From contig JALNQF010000031.1 of the NCBI GenBank assembly GCA_028456385.1, forward strand, positions 248,001-312,000: a DNA stretch of 64,000 bases. Direction: 5' to 3'. Positions 10,977 through 22,932 of the stretch are shown piece by piece (the stretch's first letter is position 1; every line of letters starts with the position of its first letter). The notes under the pieces are model-generated. The model worked only from the letters and a program-made list of their open reading frames with translations, was not told the DNA's origin and made no database searches. The DNA is from Ophiosphaerella korrae (taxonomy: Eukaryota > Ascomycota > Dothideomycetes > Pleosporales > Phaeosphaeriaceae). A program made the position numbers and the translations under genes.

Positions 10977-12671
10977 ATGGTGCTCGATAACGACACCCGA
11001 GGATGGATTATGGCAGTTGTGAGCGGGATAGGTGCGTCAGCTGCCTGTATGCCATCGATTGACGCATGCGCTAACTAATAACCAGCATGTACATTTGGAG
11101 GTAAATCCGCGTTGCCTCGATTCGAGACGTCTTGTCTACAGCGTTGTTTCTAACTTCAACAGCATCAATAATATGCATTGACCTCATCATCCGCCAATTT
11201 CCTGGAAAGAAACACTTCAAGATCGAAGACAGCAACTTCTTTTTGTCGACTGGTATGAGTCTTAGCTTCGGGGTCATGGTATGCGTCACCACTTTCCTCC
11301 TGATCAATGCTAAGTAACATGTGGTACTAGATTTTTTCATCTCTTTACAGCATGCTACCTTCGGCAAAGAGATATTTAATACAAGGCGGTCTATCGGCTA
11401 AAGTATCGACTCTTATCTTGATGGGCTGTTTCTTAGTAGGTGCACTTAGCATTTCGGTTTTGTCCCAAATACTACATCGGTATATTCCGCATCAAGTCGT
11501 GGATTGCGATCATGAGCATGGAGATGAAGAGGAGAGTAAGCTGGAAGATGAAGAAGCGGGACACTCACACTCGCCGATGCAAGAGCAAGTCGATGGGCAT
11601 CACGATACTACACATGCCCACCGTTCATATGGAACGAACGGCGACAATGCAAACCCAGCTCCACTGATTCGACGGCCATCGTTGCATAATATGATATCAT
11701 CAAAAGTATCGCAGCTTGTTACGGGATCGAAGAAACTATGCGATGAGACTGGCCAATGCTTTGGATACTCGGACACGTGTGGGACAGAGTGCTTCAAGAA
11801 CATTCTCACTACGCGACCTACCCGACTCCCCACGGCAAGGTCGACCGGGAATCTAGCATCTATCAAACCACCCAGCATCAGCAGAACACAAACTATGCAA
11901 ACTCTTCATGAACGTCAACCGCTACTACAGGATGTCGATGAAACGGCGCCTCTGCATCCCACAACCTCTGGACCAGCAACCATGGACGGTTTCATCGCGA
12001 CCCGACCCTCAGTCGACAGCTCATCAAAGCACAACACAAACGACCACGACCACGATCACGACCACGACCGTCGATCCCTACACAAACACAGTCGCTCCTC
12101 TAGCCGCTCCTCCTCCCCATCCTCCACATCAACCCACTCGCACTCACACTCGCACCACCAATCCCCCCAACAACACCACCACCACGTCCCAACCAACGTC
12201 TTCCTCTCCATCGGCCTCCAAACCAGCATCGCAATCGCCCTCCACAAAATCCCAGAAGGCTTCATTACCTATGCTACTAACCACGCTAACCCCACCCTCG
12301 GCTTCTCCATCTTCCTCGCCCTCTTCATCCACAACATCACCGAGGGTTTCGCCCTCGCCCTCCCCCTCTACCTCGCCATCGGCTCTCGCTGGAAAGCCAT
12401 GTTCTGGTCCGCCCTCCTCGGTGGCATCTCCCAGCCCCTAGGTGCCGGTGTTGCCGCGCTGAGCTTTAAGATTGCCGGTAGGGACCAGGGCGATGATGGG
12501 GGTGAGCTGGTCTATGGCGCTATGTTTGCTGTTACTGCGGGGATCATGGCCATGGTTAGTTTGCAGCTGCTGGGGGAGAGTTTGGACCTGACGCATAGCC
12601 GGCGGCTGTGTTTTGTGAGTGCATTTTGTGGTATGGGGATTTTGGGGCTGAGTAGTGCGCTTACGGCGTAG
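10977..12671 (+). CDS. zrt3: ZIP-family zinc transporter, Zrt3-like (vacuolar zinc efflux)
   Basis: Four exons: 10977-11031, 11086-11100 (15-nt microexon), 11163-11278 and 11331-12671, giving 508 aa. The joined protein starts MVLDNDTRGW and continues SGIACTFGASIICID...FGVMIFSSLYSMLPSAKRYL, a typical Zrt3 N-terminus. A long, His-rich cytosolic loop (DHEHGDE, a DHDHDHDHD run, HSHSHSHH) separates the first helices from the conserved ZIP core, HKIPEGF (~residue 377) and HNITEGFALALPLY, whose His/Glu/Asn residues line the zinc path. C-terminal helices end in ALTA. Zrt3 proteins release stored Zn2+ from the vacuole; location here is inferred from the family. It converges on sgf73, with 233 bp between stops. 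The microexon is required to restore the ACTFG motif. Confidence 0.88.
11086..11100 (+). other. 15-nt internal microexon of zrt3-like gene
   Basis: CATGTACATTTGGAG flanked by TAATAACCAG and GTAAATCC. It supplies A-C-T-F-G in phase between exon 1 and exon 3; skipping it keeps the frame (15 nt) but removes five residues of the first helix. Confidence 0.75.
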
Positions 12672-12904
12672 GGGTGGGAGAATAGGAGGTGGGGGTGTTG
12701 GCGTTTATGCGTATAACTTAGATCATTTGTGTGGATCAAGGCTATGGGTCTGTTGTTGAGCCGTTTACTATGGCTTTTAGTGTACTTGGTATATAGCACT
12801 TGTACAATACGTTTTGCAACGTCGATGGTTTGAATAACGAATAAATGTGTAGTCTTTTCCTAGACTATACAGGGGTATCACAATGTCACTAAACGCCTTG
12901 CTTC

Positions 12905-14380
12905 CTACATCCCACCCACACTCGTCAAGCTCCCCTTCCTCGCCTGCGCGCCAGGCCCGGGTAACTGGCCTGGCAAAATTTGTCTCGGCCCGCCTGCACT
13001 CCCCAGACCCATTACGCTTGGCCGTCGACTACTTGATCCACCATCGAGACTCGCACTCAACGGGAATCCCGCGCTCTGTGGAAATTGTTCGCCCGTTGCA
13101 CTCATTGGGCCAGCACTCGTCATGCCGCCCATGCCGAACATGCCCAAAGCTAATCCACGGCCTGCATTCATTCCGTCGGCGCCTGGCGTAATGCCTGAGA
13201 AGAGACCTCCGCCGCCACCAGGGGGAGCGCCGAGTGCCGAGCGAATCATGCCCTTCATGCGAATGTATTGGTACTTTGAACGCTGGGAAACGTGTGTGTA
13301 TGTTGCAAGGGGGCGAGGGCGGTGTCGAGCGAGGGCGGCCATGATGCTGTCTTTTTCTTCGTCTGAGTCGACGGCACCTGAGGGTTCGAGATCTTCGGGC
13401 AGAGGGGCGTTGGCATCGATTGCAGCACCTGTGGTGATGTTAGTGGGGATAGGATTTGAAAAAATTGAATGGCTTACGCTGTTGCTTGGCTTGGTTCTTC
13501 TTCTGATACTGCGCGAGTAACATGTCGTATGGTAGACTTCGACCAGGGACAGCTCTCTTTAGGCCCATAGAGTGACTCTTGCACGTCAGGCTTCGGGCGC
13601 AGAAGCCCCCGTTTGGCAAGGGCACACCACATTGTCTCTCAACATCAACAGGTCCTTTAGGCTTCGCCCCCTTCGCCTTGGGCTCATCCTTCTTCTTTTT
13701 CTTCGCATTTGGTCCCTTTTCCGCACCGTCATCGAGTTTCCTCTTCTTGCCCTTCTTCGCCCCCTCGCCGTCAATGGCGGCGCCTTTGATAGCTGACTTT
13801 CGCGCGCCCTTGCTGCCTTCATCGTCTTCGCCCTTCTCTTTCCTCAGAGCCGCGTCTTTGGCTTCCTTAGCTTCCTTCTTCTTCTTGAGCTTCTCCTGCT
13901 TCTTATTTAGGCAATCGCGTATGTGAGATGCAGAAGAGGCACGTAGAACTGGACGGCGGCAGTGCTTGCATTGTACTGTATCAACTTTGTCGTCAAGCGG
14001 CCGGCCGTTTGTGAAGCCTGCGACCGTCTTCTCCTCAAGAGGGTTGACGCTGGGTGAGGTAGAGGCAGGCGCAGGAGCCTTGTTCTCAGTATCTGACACA
14101 ACATTAAGATAAGGCCATGACACGCGCTATCCGACATACTAGTTGTGTCGCTCTCTTTCCAGTTCCCAGCCAGCAACGGCTTTGCAACGGGCTTCTTGAT
14201 TTTCAACGTAAACTTCTTCTTATCCGCACTCAAGGCGTCTTTCACCACGGAGTTATCTACTAGGCCTGACTTTACAGATGCCGCAGCTGGGGGCGCTGAA
14301 GCTTGTTAGCAGCTGAGGCGCGGCGGAGAGGTGCGCAATCGTGAGGCGCTCTCACCTTTTCGTGCGCCATTCGCAGCCAT
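12905..14380 (-). CDS. sgf73: SAGA deubiquitinase-module subunit Sgf73 / ataxin-7-like, SCA7 domain
   Basis: Exons in transcript order: 14380-14356, 14295-14140, 14092-13478 and 13428-12905, giving 439 aa. An N-terminal zinc-finger-like segment CKHCRRPV..HIRDC (~94-114) precedes a long Lys/Glu-rich linker. The SCA7 zinc-binding domain follows (ERQCGVPLPNGGFCARSLTCKSHSMGLKRAVPGR, ~215-248; Cys, Cys, Cys, His pattern). The C-terminus carries a conserved RHRPRPLATYTHV and a Gly/Met-rich tail. Sgf73 anchors the Ubp8 deubiquitinase module to SAGA in the nucleus and so acts on H2B ubiquitin. The start MAANGARK lies in a 25-nt first exon. The next gene on the same strand (14936-18495) also encodes a chromatin factor, but separate promoters are likely with a 555-bp gap. 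Confidence 0.88.
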
Positions 14381-14935
14381 GTTGAAGGCTGCGGAGACCG
14401 TCGGTGGCGGTTTGATAAGTTCTTGGGGCTTTAGAGAGAGTTTTGACGCTATTTCCGATGTTGGAACTGCTTAGGTTGATGAGATATGATGAGGTCGCTG
14501 AGCTGCCTAGTGGTGACGGCCTCAGTCGACCCTGCCAAGCAAAATATACACTAACCCGAAATGAACGACAATAGTTACCGCAAGTATTCACAGGTACATC
14601 ACTACAAGATACTAGTGTTCAGTCTTTAACTCTTCTTTCAATACTTTCACTATATCCTCCCAGAACACACTTGCGTTAAGCAAGGTCATTTTGTCAAAGT
14701 CTACCCATGATCAACACCGTCCTGTGTTCCGTGCTCCCATCCGAGATGCGCTGAAACCGACCAAACTCCAGGTGATGCGAGGTGTGCTGTATATACTATG
14801 CAGCGCCTATGCACGTGGTATCAAAACTCCTATATAACTGATTGAACAAAAATCGTAATTTCATGGCGCTACTGTCACGGAGCTGCCTGGTGCAGATCTC
14901 CATATTGTGTTGTGCGCAGCCCTTGACAGGTTAAT
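14381..14935. other. Intergenic between two minus-strand genes
   Basis: Promoter of sgf73 and 3' flank of the Itc1-like gene; nothing else seen. Confidence 0.6.
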
Positions 14936-17900
14936 TTAACGTTTGCCCTTGGCCTTCCCTGCCTTTGGAGGCCTGCCTTTGGGTTTCTTTGGAGGTTCGT
15001 ATTCTTCAGAGTGGTTGTAGCCGTTTTCTTCGCGCATGATGCTGTTGGTCCAGAGCAGGCAGCGATTTTTAGCAGTTTCCTTGTCAACGTATGTTTTGTT
15101 TCGAGTCGAGACTCGAGTCGTAGCCTCTTCATCTTCGTCCTCCTTTTCAGCATCTTCAAGATGCTTTTTCATCACGAGCATATACTCGGCGATCCGGTCG
15201 CGGAAAGTCTGCAGCTCTTTACGAAGTGCTTTCTCTCGCACGCCTCGCTCATCCAGCCATTCTAGTAGTTTGTCAATGTCTTCGGGATCGTCGTAGTATG
15301 CCCATTCTGTTGAGTTGGACAAATGAGTTTCACCTTCTTCTTTCTGCTTGCGCTGCGGAATGTCGAACCCGAACCTTTGCCTATCTTGTGATATAGCGGG
15401 TTCTTCCAAGTTAGCCTGTAGCTCGTACTCATCTGGGCCCTGAACCCAGATACGGCCGTTAGCGTAGCCGTACTGTGCGGTCGAGCTCGTCGGTACGCCA
15501 CCAAACGGCATGCCATTATGCTCGAACCAATAGTATTTGTTCAGGAACCGGTCTTTACCTAGCACCTTGCTACGGTGGACCATAGTCTCGCGAAGGTCAT
15601 CATCGAGTTCGTTGATGTTAGCTTCGCAGTCCCGAAGTTGCTCTTTTTTCCTCTCGATGGCATCTAGGAGTTTCTCCCACTCTTTCTGCTTCTTAGACTT
15701 ATCGGCTTCCTCCTTCCTCTTCTTTGCCTTCTCCTTCCTAGCTTCTTCAGCAGCTAGTTTGCGTTTGTTTTTATTACTTTGACGGAGTCTGGCCTTGGCT
15801 GCTGATGGCTCTTCTGAATCGTTGTCGTCCGCTTCAGGAGTTTGCTTCATGTCAGGGGCTATGCTGATCATTGAATTATCCACATCTTCATTCTCTTTAG
15901 TATCAGTTGGTGATGCTGGAGTGTTGGCGGGTAAGTGAATCTTTCGCTCAAGATCTAGCTTGTAAAGTTCATCGGCCCTATATTAAATTAGCACTGGTGG
16001 TCCATAAGGCCTTGAATTAACATGACTCACAATTCTTTACGCTTCCTCTGATGCTCGATTTTGTCTTTCCGTAAACGAGTCATTTCTTGAGCTGCTGCAA
16101 CTAGCTGATCGCGGAAAGCTTCCGTGGCGGGTGTCAACCGTAGGATCAATTCAAGTGCTGAAGTGCGAAGATTGACATCCAAATGGACATACTTTTCAGC
16201 AATAAGCTCGATAGTGGGCTCCTCATCGGGCGGCACTAGTTGAGCGAGGATTTCATCGCAAGCTTCCTTCTGGTTTGGGTCAAAAGACAAGCGATGCAAA
16301 AGAGCTACAACGATTGACTGCCATCCACCATCTCGAAAGTTGCGAATCTTGCACTGCTCGATCCAATTGAATTCGGCGACAAACTTGTCAGCACTGTGAA
16401 TGTCTTTAGGAGGTTCCGGGGTAGGTGTACGTTGCCGGATGATCTGCTGAGCCTCTGACTTTCTCAGGCTGCTGCGCGTAGTCCGCACGGGCGGCTCGGG
16501 TTCCGGAGTTGGGGTAGCCTCTTTATCAGAGTCTTCCTCTTCTGATCCTTCAGTCTCTGCCACTTTTGGCAAATCCGTCTGAAGCTTCCCCGAGTCGCTG
16601 ACAATCTGCTTCAGGATTGAACAATGTACCTCTACAAACAGCTCACACTCAATCTCCTCGTCCGCAAAACGCATGGCATCTACGAAATCATCGAATGTGA
16701 ATGAATCAAGCATGTAGACTACGTCATGTACGTTGAGCGTTTCCCATGCGCACAAGAGAGGGCCAATGCTCTTCATCAAAATCCCAGTCTTCTTGTTGTC
16801 TGCAGGTGCCTCCACTCCTTCTGGAACATCATCTGAGAAAAACTTCAGGGGCGGGCGGACAGGATCTGTTCGTGGCTGTCTGATTTCTAGATCTTCCATT
16901 GGGTATTTGATAGGCTCAAACGGCTTGGACAACTGAGGGATTTGCTGAGGCTGAGGAAAGTTTGCAGGGCGAGAGCCTTGGTTGTGAACAAAGCTTGTCT
17001 GGAAAGGTTGGTGCAAGGTTGGGGGGTGTTGCTGGAGTAGATGAACGTGTGACGGCAGGTCACTCCCAAAAGGCGGTGGACCATCTGGAGGGAAGGGACC
17101 CTGATAAATGACAGGGTGTATGGGTTGCCGATTGTAAATTAAGGGTGGTTGGTGAGCAGGAAAGTTTGGTGAGGGCCCATGCAATAACTGCACATGAGGT
17201 TGTCGCCCAAGGTCCTGGTATTGTTGTGGAGCGTTTGCCGAAAAATTGACAAAAGTGGCTTGTCCTTGCCCTTGGGCGGGTGCTGATAGCGTTGGTCTTT
17301 GTCCATTCATGTGAACTGGGAATCCATTTGTTGCATGCTGTGGGTACGGCTGTTGTACAGGCTGGCTCGTCCCATTAAGTTGAGGCCTGTTGGCAGCTTT
17401 TCTCTTGGCCATGATGGCTTCTCGAGTTTTGCTGTCTAGCATTTTCGTGGAAATACCATAACGTTTGGCCAGATGCTCTTTGACCATCCATGGGGCGCCA
17501 ACATATGATTCCCTTGTTGTTGTATGTCGTAGAAATTGCTTGAAGATTAGTTTCGAATAGACTCTCCTGTCTCGCTGTAGCTCCGAGGCCTTGTATTTGG
17601 TTACCTTCTCCTCGGTGTCGTCGATGGTAATCTCGTACGAGTAGGAACGGGTCGATTCATCTGGTTGTTGCCCTGGAAACATGGGTTGGAGTCGACTATT
17701 ATCGATTATATCAGTGATCCTGCCGTATTGCCGAGCATTATCACTGTCGATAGAGACTCGATCATTGATCATGAACTGTTCCTTGAAGTACTAGACTATT
17801 ATCAGCATTGTAAATAATTTTCACTGACCTCTTTAGCTTACATCATACACCTCATTCACTGTGAACTCTGTTAGCAATAGTACATGTGAGCGATGTTCGG

Positions 17901-18495
17901 AATACTTACCCAGGTCGTCCATTCGGGATGTAGTCTGAAATTGGACATATTCCAAGACGCGAGACCTCAGCGCGTCAGGAAGAATACTATTTATTTCTTT
18001 TGAAGCCTCCGACTGTGGCGTTGTTACGATAAGGCTTCCCTTCTCCAGCACTGGTGTTGAGCGTACCTCACTCTCCTTAGCCTCGAAGAAAGTATACCCA
18101 GTATGGCCGGTCGATTCGCACGTGAATTTTCTCTGTCTCATGGTTAGATCCAGGTAAACCAAAAAGATATGTAAAGTAGGCACTTGCTTGTTCGTAGAAG
18201 TCACGCCTGGTGGAAGTTAGTTTTGCCTAAGTACTTGACGTCATTTACGAATATTCGTACCTGTTCAAAAACTTCTCGTAATCGACAAAGACTTCTCCAG
18301 TCTCGTCAATCACCCAAACCTGTTCCGCAAACTTAGTATATATGACTTTGGAAGGGTTGCGCCTAGCACTGACGCACCTCGGTATCGTCCTTGATGGACT
18401 TAGGTAGTGGCTCCAGGCTGACCGGTTTACGCTTGTAGAGCACCTGATTGGGTCAGAATGCGTTTGCACATGTGAGGCGACTGATGTAGTACCAT
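14936..18495 (-). CDS. itc1: ISWI-complex subunit Itc1-like (WAC, DDT and WHIM-type domains)
   Basis: Eight exons in transcript order: 18495-18493 (ATG only), 18443-18378, 18319-18261, 18206-18188 (19 nt), 18132-17910, 17858-17842 (17 nt), 17790-16031 and 15977-14936, giving 1062 aa. The WAC/Acf1 DNA-binding module is at residues ~1-125: MVLYKRKPVSLEPLPKS, VWVIDETGEVFVDYEKFLNR, DFYEQRKFTCESTGHTGYTFFEA. The KEHLAKRYGIS block follows near ~220, and a DDT-like segment sits in the middle (LLCAWETLNVHDVVYMLDSFTFDDFVDAMRF). Later come a WHIM-type region, a Lys/Glu coiled coil and KYYWFEHNGMPFGG near the C-terminus. Such proteins partner the ISWI ATPase to space and position nucleosomes. The intron at 18133-18187 uses a GC donor (GCAAGT); frame and motif continuity allow no GT alternative. 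Confidence 0.87.
18133..18187 (-). other. GC-AG intron in itc1-like gene
   Basis: On the coding strand, DFYEQ is followed by GCAAGT and the intron ends GAGACAG before RKFTCE. The GT two bases further on would put the next exon out of frame. GCAAGT is the standard consensus of GC-type introns. Confidence 0.75.
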
Positions 18496-19567
18496 AATGT
18501 CCTATTTCCTAGCTCATGTGAACCTTTCTGCAATCTGAGCTTTCGCGTCGCTAATCTTCGGAACTATCGCAAAGCAGCAAACGCGCCACCGAGCCCTATA
18601 TCGGGCGATTTCGGGTAGTCTATGGGAGCAATCACCCCTCCAGAGGGCGGTCGAGACAAACAAAAGCTCTCCAGCGCACTGGAAGAGAGTGCCAGAAAAG
18701 TTATCACCCACAACGGAGGTCCGAATAGCGTTCCGAGACGCGTCTGACCGTTCCGAAAGCGCGTCGAGTCGAGGTACAGATAGGATCGTGGACGTTGTAG
18801 ACGCGGTGGGTGGGTAGGTGGACGAAAGAGGGTAAGAAACTGGCGGGAGGAGTGTCAATGGCGAGAAGTGAGGGTAGGGCAAGAAAGGTAGAGCGCCAAG
18901 GTGGGTACTACGCCTTATATGGTAAGATGTCTGAGCACCACCCATCAATCCACGTCCATAATCTGCAGGCTGCGCAATCGCAACATCAACGTATTCGGGC
19001 TCGTTTGAATCCTTGAATCGAGTCTATCTAGATAGCGCAAGAGATGCATCACCGAAGACTGTGCTATAAGTCTCCTACCACATCACGTTGTTATGAACGT
19101 TCCACCGAGGAGGTGCTTTGCCCGGAACCCCCAAGCAAACTATTACCTAGGCAGTCTGGCCCACTCACTTGAACACAACACCATTTTATTGCCCGCAACG
19201 AGTCACATATTGAATCATAGAAATGAGAAGTATCAAACCAACGCTCTTTCGGCACCTTTGCAGTAACGGGTTTATCACTGGGTTTATCCCCTCACTCCCT
19301 TCCTCACAGATACTTTGACTCTCCAGTGACAGCATCTGATACTAGGGCGTGTGCGCATACGTAATCAGAGCTCCCCAATACCTTGTATATATGCTTACAG
19401 GATAGCTCAATCTATAAATATTATTTGGTCAGGAACAGGGGCGATTAGAAGACGTAGAATAGCATGCTGTTGAAGTTGGGGCTAAAGACAAAATCTTCAA
19501 GTACTTGATAATATCCTATCAACATAATATCTGTACAAGTCTGTTGCAGAGATACGTTAAGATATCC
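18496..19567. other. Intergenic between itc1-like start and alg8 3' end
   Basis: Leader and promoter of the minus-strand Itc1-like gene and 3' flank of alg8. The longest ORFs are short and Ser/Thr/Pro-rich without motifs; no gene supported. Confidence 0.6.
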
Positions 19568-21378
19568 TTAAGAGTCAAAGTACACAAACAAGAAACCAAC
19601 CCAGCTGGCCACCACTCCAATGGCCGAATATGAGCTTGTGAACATCAGGGGAATGAACTCGAATCGACTTCCAAACAACAAGCCATGAACAAGAGAGCAG
19701 TAAGCAATAAGTGGTATCGAAAGTGCGATATATAAGAAAGAGAAACGGTCCAGTAAGAATATACGGGGGTATGGTGAGCTGTCACATATTAGCTAGAGTT
19801 CTCGAAGGCTAGAGAATACGTACGGTGGGGCAAGACGGTCGAAGGCGAGCAAGAACAGAACAAGCCAGAAAATTGTGTAAGCTGTCTTAACTGGAAATTC
19901 TGCCGTGGTAAATAAGAGCGGGAAGAGTGAGACATGGCCGGCGACTGCTAACGGTCTGAAGGCGCTGAAAAATCTGCGATCATGGAGCGCAACGAGACTG
20001 AAAGGAATGATGACAAGGAGAATCGCCTTTTCATGAACATGCCAGCCAAAAAGGAAGGAAGCGTAGCCACAAAGTGTGACGGCGCCAACGAACGCTTCCC
20101 ACGTTGGTTTATAGAGCAGTCGAAGAAGAACAGGCTGCTGCAATTAGTACTGAGATTTCGTAAAAATGAGTGATTACATACGATTTGAGCCCCTAGAGTC
20201 AGAAGGAAACAAATCAAGGGCACCACATCTGGAAGCACAGCGAATGAAGTGTCCCCTACCAAGCCTCTAGTAACGCTATTCACTGCCTCACGATTGACTT
20301 CCAGTCCAAGACGAGGGGCAACTATATTTGTCAGCACTGTTAAGACAAGTAGGCTGTGAACAGTACCATAGATGAGAACACGATCCGTGAATGAGTACAT
20401 TGCCCAAATGTTAGGTGCCCAGTATGCGTGGCACAAGCCACGGGAGAAAGGGAATAAGCGACGAGAAACCTGCTCTAACTGCCCCCACAGAGCAAAAGGA
20501 CCTAATGCAATAGCAAATATGGCAATTATGCCTGTACCTAATTTCATACAATTAAAGATTTGGATGTTGAAGTAGGGGAAAGTCCTCTGCTCCGCCAAGC
20601 AATAAGCGCGCAAAAGATACACAAAATATGCGGGAGCCAAGTATAAGTGGATATGCTTGAAACACAGTAGGACGGCGAAAAGAAGCCCGGACAATAGCAA
20701 GTTGTTACGAGCAAGGACCATGGACAGAACGAGGATTCCGTACATGAATCCATTGTACTGGAAGTGGATATGATCAATTATCAACAGTCCTGGAGAGAGA
20801 AGGATAGAGAGAGCAGCAGCATGAGCAGTACTCTTAGACTTTGAAGCCTTCACATAGCTAGGTGACAGTTAGCTGCGTACGCGTAGTCAGTCCAAGAATG
20901 GGAGAAGTACAGATGCAAAGCATAGACCAAAACAAGCTCAGTCACAATCACGGTCGCCCGCTGAAAGTAAATGGTCTGCCAGGTATCATAGCCTAGATTT
21001 TTCACGTTGAGTAACGCAGGGTCGGCATGGGATGCGAGTTGAGATAAAAGCCATTCAAAGTATGCGAAGAAAGGAGGGTAGTCTAGAGTCCATTCTGATG
21101 TTTTCTAGACGTGATATTAGGCTTTATTGCTTGTTCAAACCGTTGATCGAGGGGACTTTACCTCGAAGTACCATTCTTTGACGGGCAGAGAATGGGTCAG
21201 AGCTAACCAGTTGCGGTGAACCTCAAAGTCGGTTGACTTACTGCGAAAAACAGTCAGCATACCAGAGGGAGCATAGTGGGAGAAAGCACTTCAGAACATA
21301 CTAGGCAGGGAAAAGAAGCACCTTCAGTGCCGTGGCCACAACGGCACACTGGGCAATTGATGGATACATTTCCGACAT
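19568..21378 (-). CDS. alg8: ALG6/ALG8-family dolichyl-phosphate-glucose glucosyltransferase, Alg8-like
   Basis: Six exons in transcript order: 21378-21302, 21240-21162, 21104-20911, 20857-20182, 20137-19824 and 19778-19568, giving 516 aa. The lumenal loop after the first helix carries [17 protein letters not shown] and [17 protein letters not shown], the acidic/Tyr-Pro motif of ALG6/ALG8 enzymes. [29 protein letters not shown] and [18 protein letters not shown] favour Alg8 over Alg6. Multiple hydrophobic helices follow to the C-terminus (GFLFVYFDS). Alg8 adds the second glucose to the lipid-linked oligosaccharide in the ER membrane before N-glycan transfer. [10 protein letters not shown] has a good start context (gccgccATG); a second ATG nine bases on is also possible. 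The introns are 44-61 nt. Confidence 0.9.
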
Positions 21379-22932
21379 GGCGGCAGGGTTGCTGGCGGTG
21401 GAGCAATGGCAGATTGGCACGACCTTGGGACGTCGAGATGTCACGTGTCCAGTTCGATTAAGCGAGGCGCGCTAAGAGGTTTCGAGGACTCTCCACATGG
21501 CAGATGTCTGGAACACGGGAGAAGACCGAAGAAGCAAATGAAGCGTGCCTGGGAAAATAGGAGGTCCTGGGAGGGGGTGAAGGGGGTGGAACGTGGGCAG
21601 TGGCCACTATGGCCCCTGTTTTGGGTGGTTGATTGATTGTGTGAAGTTTGGTAGACCAAGGTGAAAGGTCCTGTTGTGTGTGAAGCCATGCGTCCAATTA
21701 CGCAGGAGCGGAGAATCAAACACGTGAGCACGTTGACGCGCTGCGCTAGCATCAAGGGGGACCCTGACGGTTGGATGTGCGTCGCCATGCAGTTCACGAG
21801 CAATCAATACGGGTGGGCTGGGTTCGTATGCCTGAGCACGTATTACTGAACATGATACTATTACTGTACATGGTACTATTGCTGCGCATGGTACTATTGC
21901 TGCACATAGTACAAACACGGGGCGGGCAGTTAGTCAGGAACGCATGCGCGAGTGGATGCAATTACCCGCCGCTGCAACGCATTCTTTGGACGGCGACAGG
22001 CGCCTTGCAGCGACACAAGGCTCAGCCAGCGCGAGCACCAGGCACACCTCGCTGCAAGCAATCCGCGCCACCTTGCACAAGCGGCCACGGCACCAGTCTC
22101 CAGACAAGTCTCAGACGACAGCGGCTATCGGAACTGGTGCGAATCAAGTCGTGGGCATGTGTGCGGCGTTTGGTTTAGTTGCCCCGCTATACCGCTTTCG
22201 GCCGGCTTCATTTGCGCCGCTCTCCTGTCTTGCCCTGCAGCCATTTCTCACCGGCCTCTTCTTTTCCACTTCGACATCACGTCGTGAACCCTCTTCTTCA
22301 CTCGTTCGCTCCTTATCTGCCCTTCTACCACCGCTACGGCTTCGGGAACACCGTCGCCTCTTTGAGTCCTTGTTCATTCCTATTGTTCGCTCTTTAAGGT
22401 GATCGCATCCTCCGAACAAGCCACCAGGGTTTGCCTACTCCGCAATCCCTCACCGCCCAACGCGCACTTTGGCGACATAATTAGACCGAGCTGCTCGTCC
22501 CTGAGCCATTAATCCACGTACAAACTCCCCTTCGCCCCAGCCGTGACCCTCCTCATTGGTTTGGCCTGTGTCTTTGCTCTTGGGATACTGTTTCCCGTTC
22601 GACATTCGGTTCTTTGGCCTTCGATTTGGTGTCCTCAGCGCTGTAACCTGTGCCCTTCGCCATTCGCTTTTGGATGTACGTTGGTTGTCTTTCTCTTTTT
22701 TTTTCTTCCGCCAGCATGCTAAGCCCACACAGGTCCAACTACGAGTTTTAATACTGTATCCTACCCTTCGCATCCTTTGCGGCCCCTCTGCAACCGGTTG
22801 CATCTTCACCTTCACCCGTACTCTTTTGCCGTCCGGTCCTCAGAGTCCCGGACGCAGTAATACACCTTCACCACGGCTGTACTATCCCAGAACCCGCGGG
22901 ACAGCTTTAGCCTGCCTCCGCATCTAATCGGC
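21379..22932. other. Divergent promoter region alg8 / mrn1, with 18-nt tandem repeat
   Basis: Contains a tandem repeat at 21849-21912 and a long pyrimidine-rich stretch at 22190-22920 that is probably promoter or leader of the RRM gene. No protein-like ORF; longer frames are Ser/Arg-rich artefacts. Confidence 0.6.
21849..21912 (+). repeat. 18-nt tandem repeat, about 3.5 copies
   Basis: Unit NNCATGGTACTATTGCTG: copies begin at 21849, 21867 and 21885, with a partial fourth at 21903. The first copy differs by two G/A changes. Lies between the alg8 start and the mrn1 leader. Confidence 0.9.

Noticed and set aside
22556..22927. Upstream ORF ending five bases before the mrn1 start codon
   Set aside because: It has no ATG at its stated start and its Cys/Phe/Leu-rich translation is what a pyrimidine-rich leader gives.
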